Part shown: positions 24,181 to 36,409 of the stretch, piece after piece
How positions within the stretch are numbered: the stretch's first letter is position 1
Layout of the letters: every line of letters begins with the position of its first letter
NCBI GenBank assembly: GCA_963932465.1
Contig: OZ010786.1
Coordinates: forward strand, 269,112,411 to 269,176,410
Direction: 5' to 3'
From: Maratus speciosus
Taxonomy: Eukaryota; Arthropoda; Arachnida; Araneae; Salticidae
DNA: 64,000 bases
Position numbers and translations under genes: made by a program
Notes under the pieces: model-generated
Seen by the model: only the letters and a program-made list of their open reading frames with translations
Told to the model about the DNA's origin: nothing
The model's database searches: none

Positions 24181-24406
24181 TAATTTCATCTGCAAAAATA
24201 GTTAACATAGCACACTGTCAGAAAATTCGTCTTTATACACTAAATTATTCGTAATTTTTAAACAAATAATTTCCGTACTCCTAGAAAACATGCTTTTTCC
24301 GCTAATTCTTCCCGAAAGTCTGAAAAAGAGGGGCACATTCAGTTTCTTCATTGCACGCGCATGCGTGTTAGTTGTATCAATGGCAAAGTTCAAATTTATT
24401 TTTAAA

Positions 24407-25820
24407 CTAGGGGGCTCTGCCCCCTGCAAGCTACGCTCGCCAAGCCCCCGTTCAGACACCCTAGAAACTAAAAACACGCTAATCTGTTCGGTTTTTTAAA
24501 AATATTAGAGAAGATTGAATTATACGGAAAAAAGCTGTGCAGATCTCCATGTAAACGTGTTTCCATTCAGTTCCATTCAGATCGGCTTTCATATTTCTTG
24601 TGACCGGCGGTCTTTTTTCGTTAATATTAAGAAAACTGTTTCATACAAAAATATGAAAATTGGTGCTATTATAAGAGAGATGTTTGATAAACACGCTGAT
24701 GCAGACAGCTTTTAAATCGAATAATTATTTTAGGAGATATTTAACGTTAAAGTATGTCAAAATCGTTTCATAAATAAATTTTTATAGGAGCAAAAACTAT
24801 ACACAGGAATTTAAACATTTTTACATCATTTAATACATTAAAAGTTCCCGGTGTTCAGACTGCTTTTAGTTTTTTAATTTGACTCATTTTTTGAGGATTA
24901 ATCTCCATTTTAAATTCAAATTTTCAGCATTTCGAGAGATATTTTTTACATATTTTAGAAAAGGATATTATTTTAAACTGTTGCCAATTTTAAAAACAGC
25001 GCAAAGAATAATATTTACTTCAAATTAAAAATATATTTACACGTGGCTATTATAATCAGAAAAAAACTTTCAAATGAGAATTAAGTGATTACTTGTTAAA
25101 AATCAGGAAAACACTGAAAATTACGTCATAAAAATTATAGTTGTACATGAATTTTAAACGAGAAAGAAAATTTTTAAATAATAAATTCATTATTATGCCT
25201 TAAAAGTCGCAAATGGGGGGGGGGGGAATTTACGTCATATTTAAAAAGGCCAAATAATTGATAGTTGGGAAAACAGTTTAAAGTAAAAAATATATTTGCG
25301 CGAGACATTTATTTCATATTTTGAGATAATCTTTTCAACTATTATCGTGAATTCTAAAACAGCGCAAATAATATTTCTTTTCTAACAACAAAAGTATTTT
25401 CATGTGAATATTAAAAAGAGAAAGAAAATTTTGGTGAAAATTACGTCAGATATAAAACGACACATTTTAAATGAGTTTTTTTAAAAGAACTTTCTTATAC
25501 AGCTGTTAAAAAACCGAGAGACAAAGACTCTGCTTACTTAATTCATTTTACATTAGCTTATTTTCAAATTTTTAAACATTTTTTTTTTTTGTAATCAATG
25601 AAGAAAACAGACATTGTATCCCTTAACAAACGCTGATTTCGCCTTAAAAATCTCCAATTAAAGGAATATGAATGGAAACCCGTTTACACGAAGATCGCCA
25701 CTGTTTTTTAAAATTATAATTCAATCTTTTTAAAGCCGATGAAATTAACCTGCATTTAGAATCTGGGGTGTCGGAACGAGGAGTTGGCGAGCGTAGCTCA
25801 TATGGGGCAATGCCCCCTAG
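24407..25820. mobile_element. GC-palindrome-ended element, complete copy
   Basis: CTAGGGGGCTCTGCCCCCTG at the left and GGGGCAATGCCCCCTAG at the right are each small GC hairpins. Next to them lie matching subterminal blocks (GCTACGCTCGCCAAG left, TTGGCGAGCGTAGCTC right). The ~1.3 kb interior is AT-rich with GTGACCGGCGGTC, GATGCAGACAG and repeated TTACGTCATA motifs. No frame is intact. The same family occurs at 51581-52900 and, cut, at 1-134. Confidence 0.75.
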
Positions 25821-25860
25821 TAATTAAAAAAAAAAAAAGAAAATAAAAGTAAATAAACAT

Positions 25861-26210
25861 TTATTATTAAATAAGCAGCAATAGCCGGTTTACCATGTCG
25901 ATCAAAATAATGCCATTTTGGCGCCAATTAGGTACCACGGTGCGTACATGACATCTGTGCCTAATATTTTTCTTTTCGTTTTGTTTTTTTAAAAGAAAAG
26001 AAAGAAATGAAAGCCATCATTTTTAAATGTTTTAGTTTTAAATGAAAGTTTTGTATTTTAAATAAAATGAATGAAAGGATTATATTTTAAATGAAATTAA
26101 TGAAAAAAAAAATAAATTAATAAAAAAAAAAAAGAAAGAAAGAAAGAAAGAAAAAAAAAATGCGACGGGAAAAGTGTTTGGCGACCTGCGTCTTGCTAAC
26201 ATAAAAATAC
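25861..26210. mobile_element. Diverged copy of the 22.1 kb inverted-repeat element
   Basis: Right end CTTGCTAACATAAAAATACT matches the 22.1 kb terminus. The interior repeats AAATGAA(A/T) units in the reverse orientation of that copy. It contains (GAAA)n at about 26133-26156. The left end is decayed. Confidence 0.45.
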
Positions 26211-26318
26211 TGAGTTATTGATTTCTCTATCAGAATTTTTCGATTTGGGCGAAAGATTGTTCAAGTAAATTGAATTATGAATAAAAGTAACATGATACAT
26301 TTCTTAGCATACATTTAA

Positions 26319-26547
26319 CACGGTCACGTCGGCGCGGTGGGTCACACTCCACTGTCTCAAAGCTGCACAGTCTCCGGCTTTTTGGATACCAATATTTTAA
26401 TACAGAAAATGTTGTTTTATTTAATTAGAACAATTGGGCGATTTAAAGGAACAACATTTTCTCTAAAATAATAGTGGTGTGGAAAAAGCAGGAGACTTGA
26501 TAACTCTGAGACAGTCGAGTGTGACCCACCGCGCCGGCGTGAACGTG
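26319..26547. mobile_element. 229 bp TTAA-flanked MITE (piggyBac-type)
   Basis: Left CACGGTCACGTCGGCGCGGT and right CCGCGCCGGCGTGAACGTG are inverted repeats that continue through GGGTCACACTC..ACTGTCTC. TTAA lies on both sides (26315-26318, 26548-26551). A TTAA target with GC-rich ends fits a non-autonomous piggyBac-superfamily element. No coding capacity. Confidence 0.8.
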
Positions 26548-26551
26548 TTAA

Positions 26552-26919
26552 GTGAGGCCAAACTGGTCACTAAATTAGTTTAAAATAATAACCTTTTCTA
26601 AAGTATGAAAAAAATAACTGTTATGATTAAAATTTGAGTTGCCATCATTAGAGAAAAGTATTTGAAATTAGAAAAAAAATTAATATCTCGAAAACTAAGC
26701 CGAATTTAAAAATTCTAATCCAGTTTTGAAATCTGCGGATCAATACGAATTTTTAGTGTTAATTTTGTCGCAAAGTATTCCGTATTTTAGGAGAAATCGC
26801 CGTGAAATATAATCAGTCGTTTCATAGAATCGTTTGATAAATTTGTTTCAATTCAGTCGTTTCATAATATCCGTTTCATAAATTCGATTTAGGGTAGATA
26901 AAAAACCAAAAATTCAAAA
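26552..26919. other. Unrecognised AT-rich sequence
   Basis: Nothing recognisable beyond short low-complexity runs. Confidence 0.4.
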
Positions 26920-27540
26920 AATTCGTTTGTTTTGATAGAATATTATATACGTATGTATATACGTACACATGTTATCATTTCATAAAATCTATTTTCACTA
27001 TAACACAATTTTAATATCTAAATTAAATTATAAAATATTATGGAATGATACAGATATGTATCCATGAAATTATTACGACATCTTACAAGTATGCAAATGC
27101 TTGACTTAAACGTTATTAATATGCTGTTATGCGCTTTGCTAATGTAAGCTGTTTAGATATGTTATTGGATTTCTTCTTTTTAAAAGAGAAAAAAACAAAT
27201 TCTGACTGCATTTCAGCTTCATATCTAAATTAACTCTATCTCGGTGGAATCCTCAGTAAATCGAGCAAATTTCGATGCTGCGCACGTCTCTGAACTTTAT
27301 TATCACTCTGGTCGAAATGAGAAGGGCGAAAATAGAGCTCCGAAAGGACGATAAAAGCTGTTTGTTGTATTATTCTAAGAGATCTCTGAAAATCCTAGCA
27401 AGTAAGTCTACACAATGCATTTACATGTAAAACAAGATATATTTAAAAAAAAATTTCATTTTATTATTGTAAAAGTAAAATTATCGATTTAATAAGAAAT
27501 TTGTGATAGATTTACGAAAATTTGTAAATAAATATTGCTA
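26920..27540 (+). repeat. Dispersed direct repeat Y, copy 2 (longer)
   Basis: First block 26927-27057 matches 16093-16225. Second block 27058-27540 matches 23704-24180. It shows that the two blocks belong to one repeat that is broken elsewhere in the window. Confidence 0.7.
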
Positions 27541-28301
27541 CTATTTTTTCATTCTGTAACCTCTTCGACCCCTGGGTCCCCATACGGGGACTTCTGTTCT
27601 TTTCCTTATAAAAACTAAAATGTCCGATTTTTTTACATTTTTACATCACTTTTAATAGCTGAATGTATTTTTGCGTCAAAGCAAACGATTAAATAGCAGC
27701 ATCTAAGCTGATTCCCACATAAAATAAATGTTATTTTCATCTGAGTTTGCAAAATGCCTAAAAATGTCCAAAAGACAGTATGACCAAGAAAGTGAGAAAT
27801 TTTCATAAGTCTTTAACTTAAATCTTTTTCAATAAAAAATTTTGAGGATCTGTAAATTATTTACTTGTTTAAAGCTCTTAAATTTGTGATTGCGTTAATT
27901 TAGGTTAACAGTTATTAAATTTATGCTTTTAAGGAGGTGTTTAGTTTTAGATCCATTTTTTTAACCTAAATTACTAAGCGCCTAAAGGATCAATTTCACA
28001 AAAGATATTTTTTCTGTCATTGACAATGTCATTTTGTTTTGAGAAAACCAATGAATAAGCGTTTGTATTATTATTTTAGCTTCGGAACGGAAGATGTTAT
28101 GAAGACAGAAATAATGAAAAAACAGTAACAATATTATTTGTTTACAAACTTTCTTCAATTTATCACAAATTGCTCATTTAAAATGAAAATCTCTCTTATC
28201 GTAGACCGATTTCGGTTTAGTACCAAATTGCAATATCTTATGATTAATCTGATCTTATGATTGGTTAATATTCAGTAATAAGGTTAATGCCAAATAACGT
28301 A
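27541..28301. other. Unrecognised AT-rich sequence
   Basis: No frame, repeat end or RNA signal recognised. Confidence 0.4.
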
Positions 28302-29449
28302 TAGTCCAGGCAATAGGGAATTTTACCTAGCAAAATTAATGGTAGTTCTGGAAATCGGCTTACTTTATGTTTTTTGGGTCGCTGAATCCGAATGTGTAAC
28401 TTCCCACCAAAATTTCCCCCTGCAACCCCCCCGAAATTTTGGTGAAAAGCCCCCCAAAAAGATTTTTATTAAAAAAAAACAATTTTTTTATTGATTTAGT
28501 TGAAAAGTATCTAGAAATTCAGAAAGTAGACAAAATTTTGCAACAAATTACATGTATGACATTATGACTTAGGATGAAATGGAAGGGGGGAATCTGCCTC
28601 GGAACATGCGCGCGGTGCTGCGTGGACTAAGTTGCGCAATTCGACTTAACCACCCACACGTTTACATTCGCCCTCCAATCTCCCCTCCGAACTTTCCTTA
28701 TAAGGTTTACTTTAAGTTTTTTGGGTCGCTGAATCCGAATTTTTAACTTACCCCCAAATCCCCCCCCCCCGAAAATCCCCATAAATAGTTTTATTAACTT
28801 AAATTTCGTATTGTTTTAGGGGAAAAGCATTACGAAATTCGGAAACTAGACAAAATTTGCAACAAATAGGATATATGACATTATGACGTAGGATAAACGG
28901 GGAGAGAGGAGGCTGCCTCGGAATATTCCCCTCACGCTTTTCTCAAAAACCAGTTGGGGTGTGGGGGGTACGGGAGGGGGGAATTTTGGGGGGAAGTTAA
29001 AAATTCGGATTCAGCGACCCAAAAAACTTAAAGTAAACCTTATAGAGAAAGTTTGGAGGGGAGATGGGAGGGCGCATGTAAACATGTCAGTGGTTAAGTG
29101 GAATTGCGTAACTTAGTTCACGCAACACCGCGCGCATGTTCTGAGGCAGATCCCCCCTTCCCCTTCATCCTAAGTCATAATGTCATTTATCTAATTTGTT
29201 GTAAATTTTGTCTACTTTCTGAATTTCTAGATACTTTTTCCCTAAAACAATAAAAAAAATTGATTTTTTTAATAAAAACCTTTTCTGGGGGGCATTTTAC
29301 CAAAATTTGGGAGGGTTGCCGGGGCAAATTTTGGTGGGAAGTTAAAAATTCGGATTCAGCGACCCAAAAAACATGTAGTAAGCCTTTTTCCAGATCTACC
29401 ATGAATTTTGCTAGGTAGAGCCCCTATACGGTCTCTATTGCCTGGACTA
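28302..29449. mobile_element. 1.15 kb palindromic element with GGGTCGCTGAATCCGAA arms
   Basis: TAGTCCAGGCAATA at 28302 is the exact inverse of TATTGCCTGGACTA ending at 29449. TTTTTTGGGTCGCTGAATCC appears four times, twice per arm (about 28371 and 28716 forward; 29006 and 29356 inverse), so each arm is itself duplicated. C-rich/G-rich blocks mark the arm middles. The minus-strand frame at 29187-29402 is arm sequence. Confidence 0.8.
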
Positions 29450-30274
29450 GTATTTGAGCAAATGTAATTTGGCACAAAAGTGTCTTTTAAAGTATTTAAT
29501 AACATTTATAATCACTTAAAATGACATTGTAGACATGATGGTGACGCTTGGAAGTGGAACCAATTAAGGAAGATTAATAAGATTAATCCAATCATACACG
29601 AAAGAAAAAAAGGCTGTTTTTAATTTGCTCTCAGCAGGCATGGACAATCAATTTCAAAATGTTGTAACTCTGTCATTTTTTCACTTTACATTTTTATAGC
29701 AAATCAAGGAGACAATAGATGAAGTAGTCATAAATGACGTCACTTAATGTCTGTTATAGGTGAACACATTTATACCTAGAGTCCTATTTTTGGGACGCTT
29801 CGAATTTTATTAAATTTGTATAATTTTCTTCTTCTTTATAACATAAAAATTGTATGAAATAATTATCTATAAATGTCTTTATCTATTACCGAGAGATGAC
29901 GGCATTAAATGGATATTTATTTGCTTAAATGAAGGCTTTTTTCGGTGTTTACAGATTTTTCATTCTACAAGATGGCAAAATGTAAAAAGTAAGTTTATTT
30001 GTGTTTTTTCTATCAAGGATCCAAATAAATAAGTCATAATCTTAGCTTGTAGACGTCTTTGAAATACGTATTTTTTTAAATTGTGAAATTATATGTTCAA
30101 GCCTATTTTTTATACATTTTTGTAACGTACAAAATATAGGGCGCTAGGAACGATTAGGTACATATTTGTATTAGTCATTTATGAGACAGTTATTTATGTA
30201 AAGTCCTTTTCAAGATGATTATGAAATAAAATGTTTTTAATCCTCAAATACGATTATTCTTCGTTTATTATTAA
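29450..30274. other. Unrecognised AT-rich sequence
   Basis: One 60-codon frame (29850-30032) without recognisable domain. No repeat boundary. Confidence 0.4.
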
Positions 30275-33200
30275 CTAGCAGACCCGCCCGGCGTTGCCCG
30301 GGGTCCGTAAATAATAACCTTAAACAAAACTCAAGTTTGTATGATTTTATATCTTTTGAAATTCTTTTAACTGAACCCAACAAACTTCTTTCCGAACGAA
30401 CCTGTAATATGGTTCCATGCTACCTAAGGCAGCATGTACCGGAAGTGCTCCGCACATGCCGGGGACAGTCGAAAGCCAAGTTGAATGATCCAAACCTCGT
30501 AGTAATCAAGCCCATAGAATCCAAAAAAAGAATGCATCATTAATGTTAGAAAATGTTCGTAACTGAAATCTAAGATAAAATTTCATAATACAGAAAGTAG
30601 CTGTAGTTGTAATCTACGTTGAATGAACCAAATCCCGTTAAAATTAGGTCCTTAGAATCGAAGAAAATAATGCGACCCCAAGCGGTGAAAGATGACCTCT
30701 CCCCTTGTAAATTTAATGAATTACTTTTAACATTAATACGTTATTTAATAAACTGATGAAATCCATTATCTAAAGTTACCTTAAAATTAACGCGATTTTT
30801 AATTTACAGCTGTAGTGAGTAAACGTAAGTTGATGCTGAAAAAGGAGATTAATGTTCGAAAAAAGAGATAGCTGAGGTATAAAGGAAGATCAGGCCCTGG
30901 GGGCCAGAGTCTTAACTGGGATGTAGTTGGGTATAAGAAAAAAATTTAGTAGTTTTAAATTAGCTCGAGGACGCTGAAACTATGTTATAGAAATAGTATA
31001 TAGGATAGTATTTAAAGATTCTGCAACAAAGGGCCCAAGAAGGAGATTAATATTCAAAATTGGTGGTAGCTGAAGTCTGAGAAATTTTTTTGTCATTCAT
31101 GTAGTAGCAGGAGGATTTAAGAAGTTGTAAAAAAAAAGCTAGTGAATCGGATCGTTTTAAGGGACTGATAACAAAGGGCCCAAAGAGGGCCGGCTAATAG
31201 TAAAGAGGAGGGCCCTAACATGAAAACTTGTTAAAAGGTCTAAGTTCTAGCACTTTAGATCTTCAATAAGTCAAAATTAAGCATAGGGTATGAATTAATC
31301 AATAGAATAAATTTTTTAAGAAATGCGCAAAAAAGTTTGTGCGTGTGTGTGTGTGGGGGGGGATGCTTTTAAAACAGGGTTCTAGGGTCCAGTAAAAATA
31401 AGAGGGTGTTGGTCCCGGGAGAAGAGTGAAAGACTCAATTTTAAAATTTTGCATTGATAATGCGAGAAAATTTTGTGGTGGAAAAGGCATGCCGCAGAAA
31501 AGTTGAAGGGGCTCCGGATCGGGCACTATGGAACCCTAGGATGCCCCAGGATTTTAACTGGAATAAAGAAATAACTAAACAAAAGGAGAATAACTAAATG
31601 AAAAAAGGGTTCCAAAAATGAAAATCGGATTAAGAGGAGGTAATTTATTAACAATTTATGGTGCAAAAATTTTAAGTAGCCCTGTACCGGCTCCAAGGGG
31701 CCAGGGACTTAAGTGGTATGTAGTTGCGTATAAAGATACTTTTTAGTAGTTTTTAAAGTAATCAGAGAGCGCTAGAACCATGTTAAAGAAAATTGCCTGC
31801 AGTTAGGATTATTTTTAAAGAAGCTGCACCAAGCGCCCTAAGAAGGCGATTAATATTCAAAATTGGTGGTAGCTGAAGTCTGATTTTTTTTCTGTCGTTT
31901 ATGTAGTAGCTGGCGGACCCAAGAAGTTGTTAGAAAAAAAAAAGCTTTTGAATCGGACCATTTTTAAGGGAGCTATAGTATGGGGCCAAACAGGGGCCAA
32001 CTTATACTTAAAAGCGGGGCCCTAACATGGAAACACGTTACAATGTCTTAGTACTTAACGATTTAGATCTATAATTAGTCAAAACTAAACATAGGGTATG
32101 AATTTTTCGTTAGAATAATATTTTAAAGAAATACACAAAAAATTGCGTAAAAACTTCAAAACTTGGGCCCCAATATAAATATGAGGATGTTGGTCCTGGA
32201 AAAATAGTCCAAGAATCAACTTTAAAAGTATGCAATGATGAGGTGAGAAAATTAGGGAGTGAAAAATGCATGGTGCACAAAAATTCAAGGGACGTGGACT
32301 AGGCCCTACGGGACCATACGGAGCTCCAGGGTCTTAATTGGAATGTAGAAACGTGAGAATAACTAAGTGGATTAAGGGCTCTAAAAATGAAGATCGGATA
32401 AAGAGGGGACAATTTATTAACAATTTATGGTGCAAAAACTTCAAGAAGCGCCCTGTATCGGGCCCCAAGGGGCCAGGGGTATAGCTGACATGTAGTTGTG
32501 CATAAAGATATTTTTAGTAGCTTTTAAAGTAATCGGAGGACGCTACACTATGTTAAAGAAAATTGCAAGCAATTCGGATAATTTTTAAAGAAGCTGCACC
32601 AAGGGCCCCAAGAAGGCAATTAATATCCAAAATTGGTGCTAGCTGAAGCCTGAGAAATTTTTTTTGTCGCTCATATAGTAGCTGGAGGACCTAATAAGTT
32701 GTTAGAAAAAAAAAAGCTTCTGAATCGGATAATTTTTAAAGGAACTATAATAGGGGCCCAAAAGAAGCCAATTGATAATTAAAAACAGGGCTATAGCATG
32801 AAAACATGTTAAAATGTCTTAGTACTGAGCGCTTTAGATCTTCAATTAGTCAAAATTAAGCATAGGGAATAATATGAATTATTCGTTAAAATAATATTTT
32901 AAAGCAATGCACAAAAAGGGGGTAAATGTTTAAAAAAGGGTCCTGGGGCCCAATAAAAATATGAGGGTATTGGTCTGTGAAGAAGAGCCTGAGACTCAAC
33001 TTTAAAATTATGCACTGAGAAGAGGAAAAAAAATAGGGGTTAAAATGGATTGGTGCATAAAAAGTCCAAGGGGCCCTGGAACGGCCCTATGCACCCCAGG
33101 GGACTCAGGGTCTTAACTGGAATGTTGAAACGTGAGAATAACTAAATGGAAAACGGATACCAAAAATGAAGATCGGATTAAAAGAAAGGAATTTATTAAC

Positions 33201-33575
33201 AATTTATTTGCGCAAAAACTTCAAGGATCGATCTTGTATCGGCTCGATTCTGTATCGAGCCCCAAGGGGCCAGGGTCTTAACTGCATAGTAGAAAAGCGA
33301 TAATCATTAAATGGAGATAGGTCCCCTAAAACGAAGAAGATAGGATGAAAAAGAGGCAAGTTATTAACAATTCAGTGCATAAAAACTTAAAGGGCCCAGG
33401 GGCCCCGGCCCTTAAAAAATTAAAAATCTGAGCCTCAGATGCATTAGGACCTGTCTTGGACTAACCTCACCTAAATTTTCAGACTTCTACGTGCTGTAGA
33501 TTTAGCTAGCCATCGCACACAGACAGACAGACACACACACACACACAGACCGAAACTTTATTTCATTAGTATAGA
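30275..33575 (-). mobile_element. Non-autonomous Helitron C with internal tandem array
   Basis: Read on the minus strand it starts TCTATACTAATGAAATAAAG at 33575, followed by GT/CTGT microsatellites. It ends with hairpin CCCGGGCAACGCCGGG and CTAG at 30278-30275. The flanks on that strand are A before TC and T after CTAG. The interior is mostly a ~790 bp tandem array. The 68-codon plus-strand frame at 30337 is not helicase-like. Confidence 0.8.
30890..33420 (-). repeat. ~790 bp tandem array inside Helitron C
   Basis: Landmark GGGGCCAG..(C)TTAA recurs at about 30897, 31700, 32466 and 33260. AAAATTGGTG.TAGCTGAAG recurs at about 31056, 31857 and 32628. AAGCATAGGG-type sequence recurs at about 31279, 32089 and 32860. 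Spacing is 764-812 bp. The units are diverged and rich in GGGCCC-like tracts, in contrast to the AT-rich surroundings. Confidence 0.75.
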
Positions 33576-34190
33576 TAATGCTTATAATGTTATTAGTCTC
33601 TGTAAAGAAATAAATATATTTTTTGTTACTTCAAAAAAATATCAATTATGGTACATAACATGCAGGTTAAAAGCTCATTTTATACAAATTTAGACAAAAA
33701 ATATAATTATGCATATTATACTATTACAAATATTATGCATATTCTCGTATTTAGTACGTTTACATTTTATCAAATAAATACAAAATTTTTCTAGCGTAAT
33801 TTTGTTTTTGTATTTTTCCCGTTCATTTCGCAAATTTTAAACTTATTTTGCCAACAAATTAGAGAAAAGAAAAATGGCACAATGGGTTAAAGTTAAATAT
33901 GGCGGACACAGAATAGAAGGAAATAACACTTTGCCGGCGTTAAAACTTCCTATGCGGGAAGATTGATATATCTACTCCTTTTTTTTCTATTCTCCTACTA
34001 GCAAATAAATGAATATTGTTGAATTAGATTAAAAAACAACCATGCGTGAAAGTTATTTAAAAAGTCATTGAATAAACCCAGTAAATTGCTCATTTGCAAA
34101 AAAAAAAAAAAAAAAAGCAATTTAACAAATTACAACGACCATTTGGAAAATGATTTTTTCAAAGACTAAAATTTAAGACATAAAAAATTG
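33576..34190. other. AT-rich spacer containing one 30-codon frame
   Basis: 33874-33966 is a 30-codon frame with an A-rich leader ending AAAATGG and an upstream in-frame stop. It is somewhat richer in GC than its surroundings. I do not recognise the peptide. Nothing else seen. Confidence 0.4.
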
Positions 34191-34360
34191 CACGGAGTTG
34201 ATCCTACATTACGTACGCCATGGATTAAACGATAACATTCCTGGACGCATCATGAACAACTTTTAAAAGAAATTTCAGTTTTACAATTTTTGGTACTGTA
34301 AATTTTTAAACTTCTACGGAGCTGGTCATACATTACGTACGTCATGAATTAAAGATTAAT
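34190..34360. repeat. ~123 bp direct repeat pair
   Basis: ACGGAG(T/C)TG.TC.TACATTACGTACG occurs at about 34194 and about 34317, each followed by CAT(G)GATTAAA-like sequence. Low-copy tandem duplication, non-coding. Confidence 0.6.
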
Positions 34361-34549
34361 AGTGTTATTACACGTAAAAAATGCAAGCAAGAAAAATCGC
34401 CTGCGACGTGTCAGATTTCCTATGAAACTTACGTAATAGCCAAGCATTTCATTGGCTGTTCGGGAAAAAGCTTTTCCATCGTAAAAATCTGACGACCCAT
34501 TTTAAATGAAATTTCCTTTTTAAACTTCTAAACATCCCACAATATTACT

Positions 34550-34710
34550 TTTTACACCGTCGTATAGAGAAAAAAATGTACTTTTAAATGCAATTTGTTT
34601 GAAAGCTGTATCTCAATTTGTTTCTGATTTATTAATTTTTTTTGTAGTTTTTATTACTTTTTTGTCATAGTGACAACACTCTGTTGTCCATCGTTGTTGA
34701 AAGCAAAGGG
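34550..34710 (+). repeat. Dispersed repeat family X, copy
   Basis: CACCGTCGTATA, AATGCAATTTGTTTGAAAGC and TGTATCTCAATTT match 20020-20110 closely. It lacks the TCTATATTATAAAGG head. Confidence 0.7.
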
Positions 34711-34839
34711 AAATACAGATTACTGTATATACCAATCAGATAACGAATAAATTGCAGATTAAACCAATGAAAACCTTCAGATATGCTTTTGATTTCCTAC
34801 CTTGGCGAGAACAATAACCATTTTTCCAAATGGTTAAAA

Positions 34840-35330
34840 ACTAGAGAACAGGAATTCTGCTTTTTCAGAATTTAGCGTCGCCCCGATGAAAAAAAAATAT
34901 ATATGTATATAAATTTGCATTAAATTTTAGAGGTAACGAAGCCGTACAAATTGGCAGCTATGCGATTCCATTAGTGTCATGAAAATTGCAGGTGCTCTTC
35001 TTTCTGCTCAAAGTATTAAATAGTTTTTTTCAATCGAACTTATACCTTTGGAATGGATAATTTTCTTCGGATGGACTGATGGCTTCCATTATTATGAAAC
35101 AGCCATTATACATGAAGTGTTAGGAGAAGATGAAAAAGCAGCCGCAAAAAGTTAGAACTCTGATTTTCTGGTTAGAATGAGAAAAAAATGGCCATAATAT
35201 TTTTTTTCCAAAAAAATTATGGCCATTTTCCCCCCAATTCTGACCAGAAAATCAGAGTTCTAACTTTTTACGACTGCTCTTTCATCTTCACCTAACACTT
35301 CATTTATAATGGCTGTTTCATAACCTGTTC
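34840..35330 (+). repeat. pogo-associated hairpin repeat, longest copy
   Basis: Matches 11785-11835 (GAATTCTGCTTTTTCAGAAT), then 15525-15800, then ends in the AAAAAGTTAGAACTCTGATT hairpin (about 35148 and its inverse near 35245-35275). It shows that the pieces seen separately at 11.8 and 15.5 kb belong to one element. Confidence 0.65.
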
Positions 35331-36409
35331 CTAACTAAATTAAAAAAAAAAACTCCTTTTTTAAAATTAGGGAAATTTTCTGTCCTAGAATGGGGGGAAA
35401 AGAATGCAAATTTCTTCAGTTGGCGGATATTTTCTTTCTTGTCACCGAGAAAAAGAAACAGACATTGTCCAGTTCTCGAATATATTCCGGTAGCAGTGCT
35501 GCCAGGAATATTTTCGTGAATTGAAGAAAGTATTTCTGAGAATGTGCGTTATCTAAGTACTAAATTGAAACACAAATTTTAATAAGAATTTTTCATTTTC
35601 GATTGTGATTCATACATTTAAACCTCATAAAATGGCAAATTAGCGACCATGTGTGCAAAATCAAAAGAATATTAATAAATAATAATCAGATTCACCACTT
35701 GAATATAAATGTAATTTCAGATATATCGCGTGAAGGAAGCTAGATTAGAAAACACTTATTAAATTAAACAGAAATTAAATATGCTAACAGGAAAATCTTT
35801 TAAAATAAACTTAAAAATATTCTTATAAATCATTGAATTATTTATTACTCAATTCGATACACAAAGAGAAAAAAATTTAATTTTTGAAAAATGTTGCTAA
35901 CATCAACAATTTAAATTCGAGAGTAGTGAAATGTTAATTAAATTGATTCGACCCTATGGAATAATTAAAAACTAAAAATTATTTTATTTAAAAAGAATTT
36001 ATTTATCTGGCTGATCTCCCTTGAAATTAAAACTCATTACATTTGAGTAAATTGAGAAAAAATGAGAAAAAAAATAGTTTAAAAATATGCAAAAAAGTAA
36101 TGAATATACTGTGCTTTAACTCCTCCAGGACGTCATTTAATGGCATTTTTATTTGTAATTTTTATCAGTAAAGTAATATAGTATTTTTCGCCTTATTTAA
36201 TACAAGAATTCTACGATAAGACAAGGGAAATATTACTGCAAAAATGTTCTGGTTCTAAAAAAATAAAACCTCCCATATGGAACGGTAATGAACCGGTAAT
36301 GACACCGGGTAATGAAGGGGTAAGGGTACTGTGGACTTTGATGTCAACGAAAATTGATAAAAGATACGATTCATTTTTATATTTATTAAAATTTAATCAA
36401 GAACGAAAA
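35331..36409. other. Unrecognised AT-rich sequence; small GGTAATGA minisatellite
   Basis: About 36283-36328 holds three diverged GGTAATGA-containing units of ~14 bp. Otherwise nothing recognisable. Confidence 0.45.

Noticed and set aside
23704..27540. Repeat Y pair as LTRs of a retroelement
   Set aside because: The flanks do not form a target duplication. The second copy has an extra upstream block, and three other complete elements lie between the copies.
30337..30543. 68-codon frame near the Helitron C 3' end as a Rep/helicase piece
   Set aside because: Wrong strand for the element, no HUH or helicase motif, and it overlaps the terminal hairpin region.
33501..33550. CA/GACA microsatellite as an independent feature
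   Set aside because: It is part of the Helitron C 5' end, as equivalent GTCT runs are in Helitron A.
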